13,174 nucleotides of DNA from Bacteroidota bacterium (GTDB lineage Bacteria; Bacteroidota; Bacteroidia; Chitinophagales; Chitinophagaceae): the NCBI GenBank assembly GCA_023423285.1, contig JAFAFV010000195.1, positions 1 through 13,174 of the forward strand. The letters run 5' to 3'. The stretch's first letter is position 1; each line of letters starts with the position of its first letter. Position numbers and translations under genes: made by a program. The notes beneath the pieces are model-generated. The model did no database searches. It was not told the DNA's origin and was given only the letters and a program-made list of their open reading frames with translations. Positions 12,939 through 13,174 of the stretch are shown here, piece by piece.

Positions 12939-13174
12939 ATGGCAAAAACTAAAAAACAGGCTAAAGATCTTTCCACCGAGCAGAAGATAAAAGAAGCTGC
13001 GATAAAGGTATTTCAAAAGAAGGGGTTTGCAGCCACTCGCACACGGGATATTGCTCAGGAAGCAGGATTGAACCTGGCACTCATCAATTATTATTACCGA
13101 AGCAAGCAAAATCTTTTCGACCTTATTATGGAAGAAAAGCTCATTACATTTTTTAAAAATTTTATACCGGTTAT
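12939..13174 (+). CDS. TetR/AcrR-family transcriptional regulator, 3' end cut by window
   Basis: The first 78 codons of a one-component repressor; the ligand-binding domain is outside the window. After a short basic leader (AKTKKQAKDL), the TetR N-terminal domain is clear: helix 1 KIKEAAIKVFQKKGFAATRTRDIA (about 16-39), and the helix-turn-helix with recognition helix AQEAGLNLALINYYYRSKQNLF (about 39-60). The YYYRSKQNLF segment is the usual YYHFxSKxxL signature. It then continues IMEEKLITFFKNFIPV into the regulatory domain. The ATG at 12939 is supported by the promoter box seven bases upstream. Two related palindromes at 12878-12921 are likely operators, suggesting autorepression. Such genes often precede an efflux operon, but that lies beyond the window. 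Confidence 0.93.
   Translation, partial: MAKTKKQAKDLSTEQKIKEAAIKVFQKKGFAATRTRDIAQEAGLNLALINYYYRSKQNLFDLIMEEKLITFFKNFIPV

Noticed and set aside
12918..13109. Minus-strand open frame of 63 codons at the right end
   Set aside because: It is antisense to the TetR-type DNA-binding domain, which is clearly coding on the plus strand.
1..13174. A novel defence, mobile or CRISPR-type system
   Set aside because: There are no regularly spaced repeats, transposase, integrase, nuclease or toxin-antitoxin signatures; most genes belong to common families in single-gene units.

Overview
The window comes from a member of the Bacteroidota, most likely close to the Chitinophagaceae. The Bacteroidota-type promoter box TAnnTTTG sits directly in front of many start codons, and Shine-Dalgarno sequences are essentially absent. 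The protein styles also fit: an M1 peptidase with a GGMEYP motif, an MCE protein ending in a VNPKRYxxxSVFG-like block, and a lipoprotein with an acidic stretch after the lipidated cysteine. The family placement is inference from pattern recognition, not a database result. There are eleven protein-coding genes, two of them cut by the window edges. I see no rRNA, tRNA, CRISPR array, transposase or phage gene, and no gene-free stretch longer than about 300 bases.

Left part (1-6094): the 5' part of tgt (queuosine tRNA modification, minus strand) diverges from a membrane-anchored family 2 glycosyltransferase. This is followed on the same strand by rsmG (16S rRNA m7G527 methyltransferase). rsmG converges with a secreted M1-family metallopeptidase, and their stop codons are one base apart. 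The peptidase diverges from a MATE-family efflux transporter.

Middle (6095-9493): htpG (bacterial Hsp90) converges with an atypical secreted acetyl-xylan-esterase-like (CE7) hydrolase, with a clear bidirectional terminator between them. The esterase diverges from a small lipoprotein that has its own terminator.

Right part (9656-13174): the lipoprotein, an FAD-dependent oxidoreductase of the DAO fold, a small GlsB/YeaQ-like membrane protein (minus strand), an orphan MCE/MlaD-type lipid-transport protein with a long predicted coiled coil, and the start of a TetR-family regulator. The regulator's promoter region carries two related inverted repeats.

The layout looks like ordinary core genome made of single-gene transcription units rather than operons. 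The genes do not form one pathway: tgt and rsmG act on translation RNAs, htpG on protein folding, and MATE, MCE, the M1 peptidase and the lipoprotein on the envelope. The most notable signal is regulatory. At least six genes have an exact TAnnTTTG box 4-8 bases before the start codon, and three have exactly 4 bases, which suggests leaderless or nearly leaderless transcripts. I found no convincing new multi-gene system.
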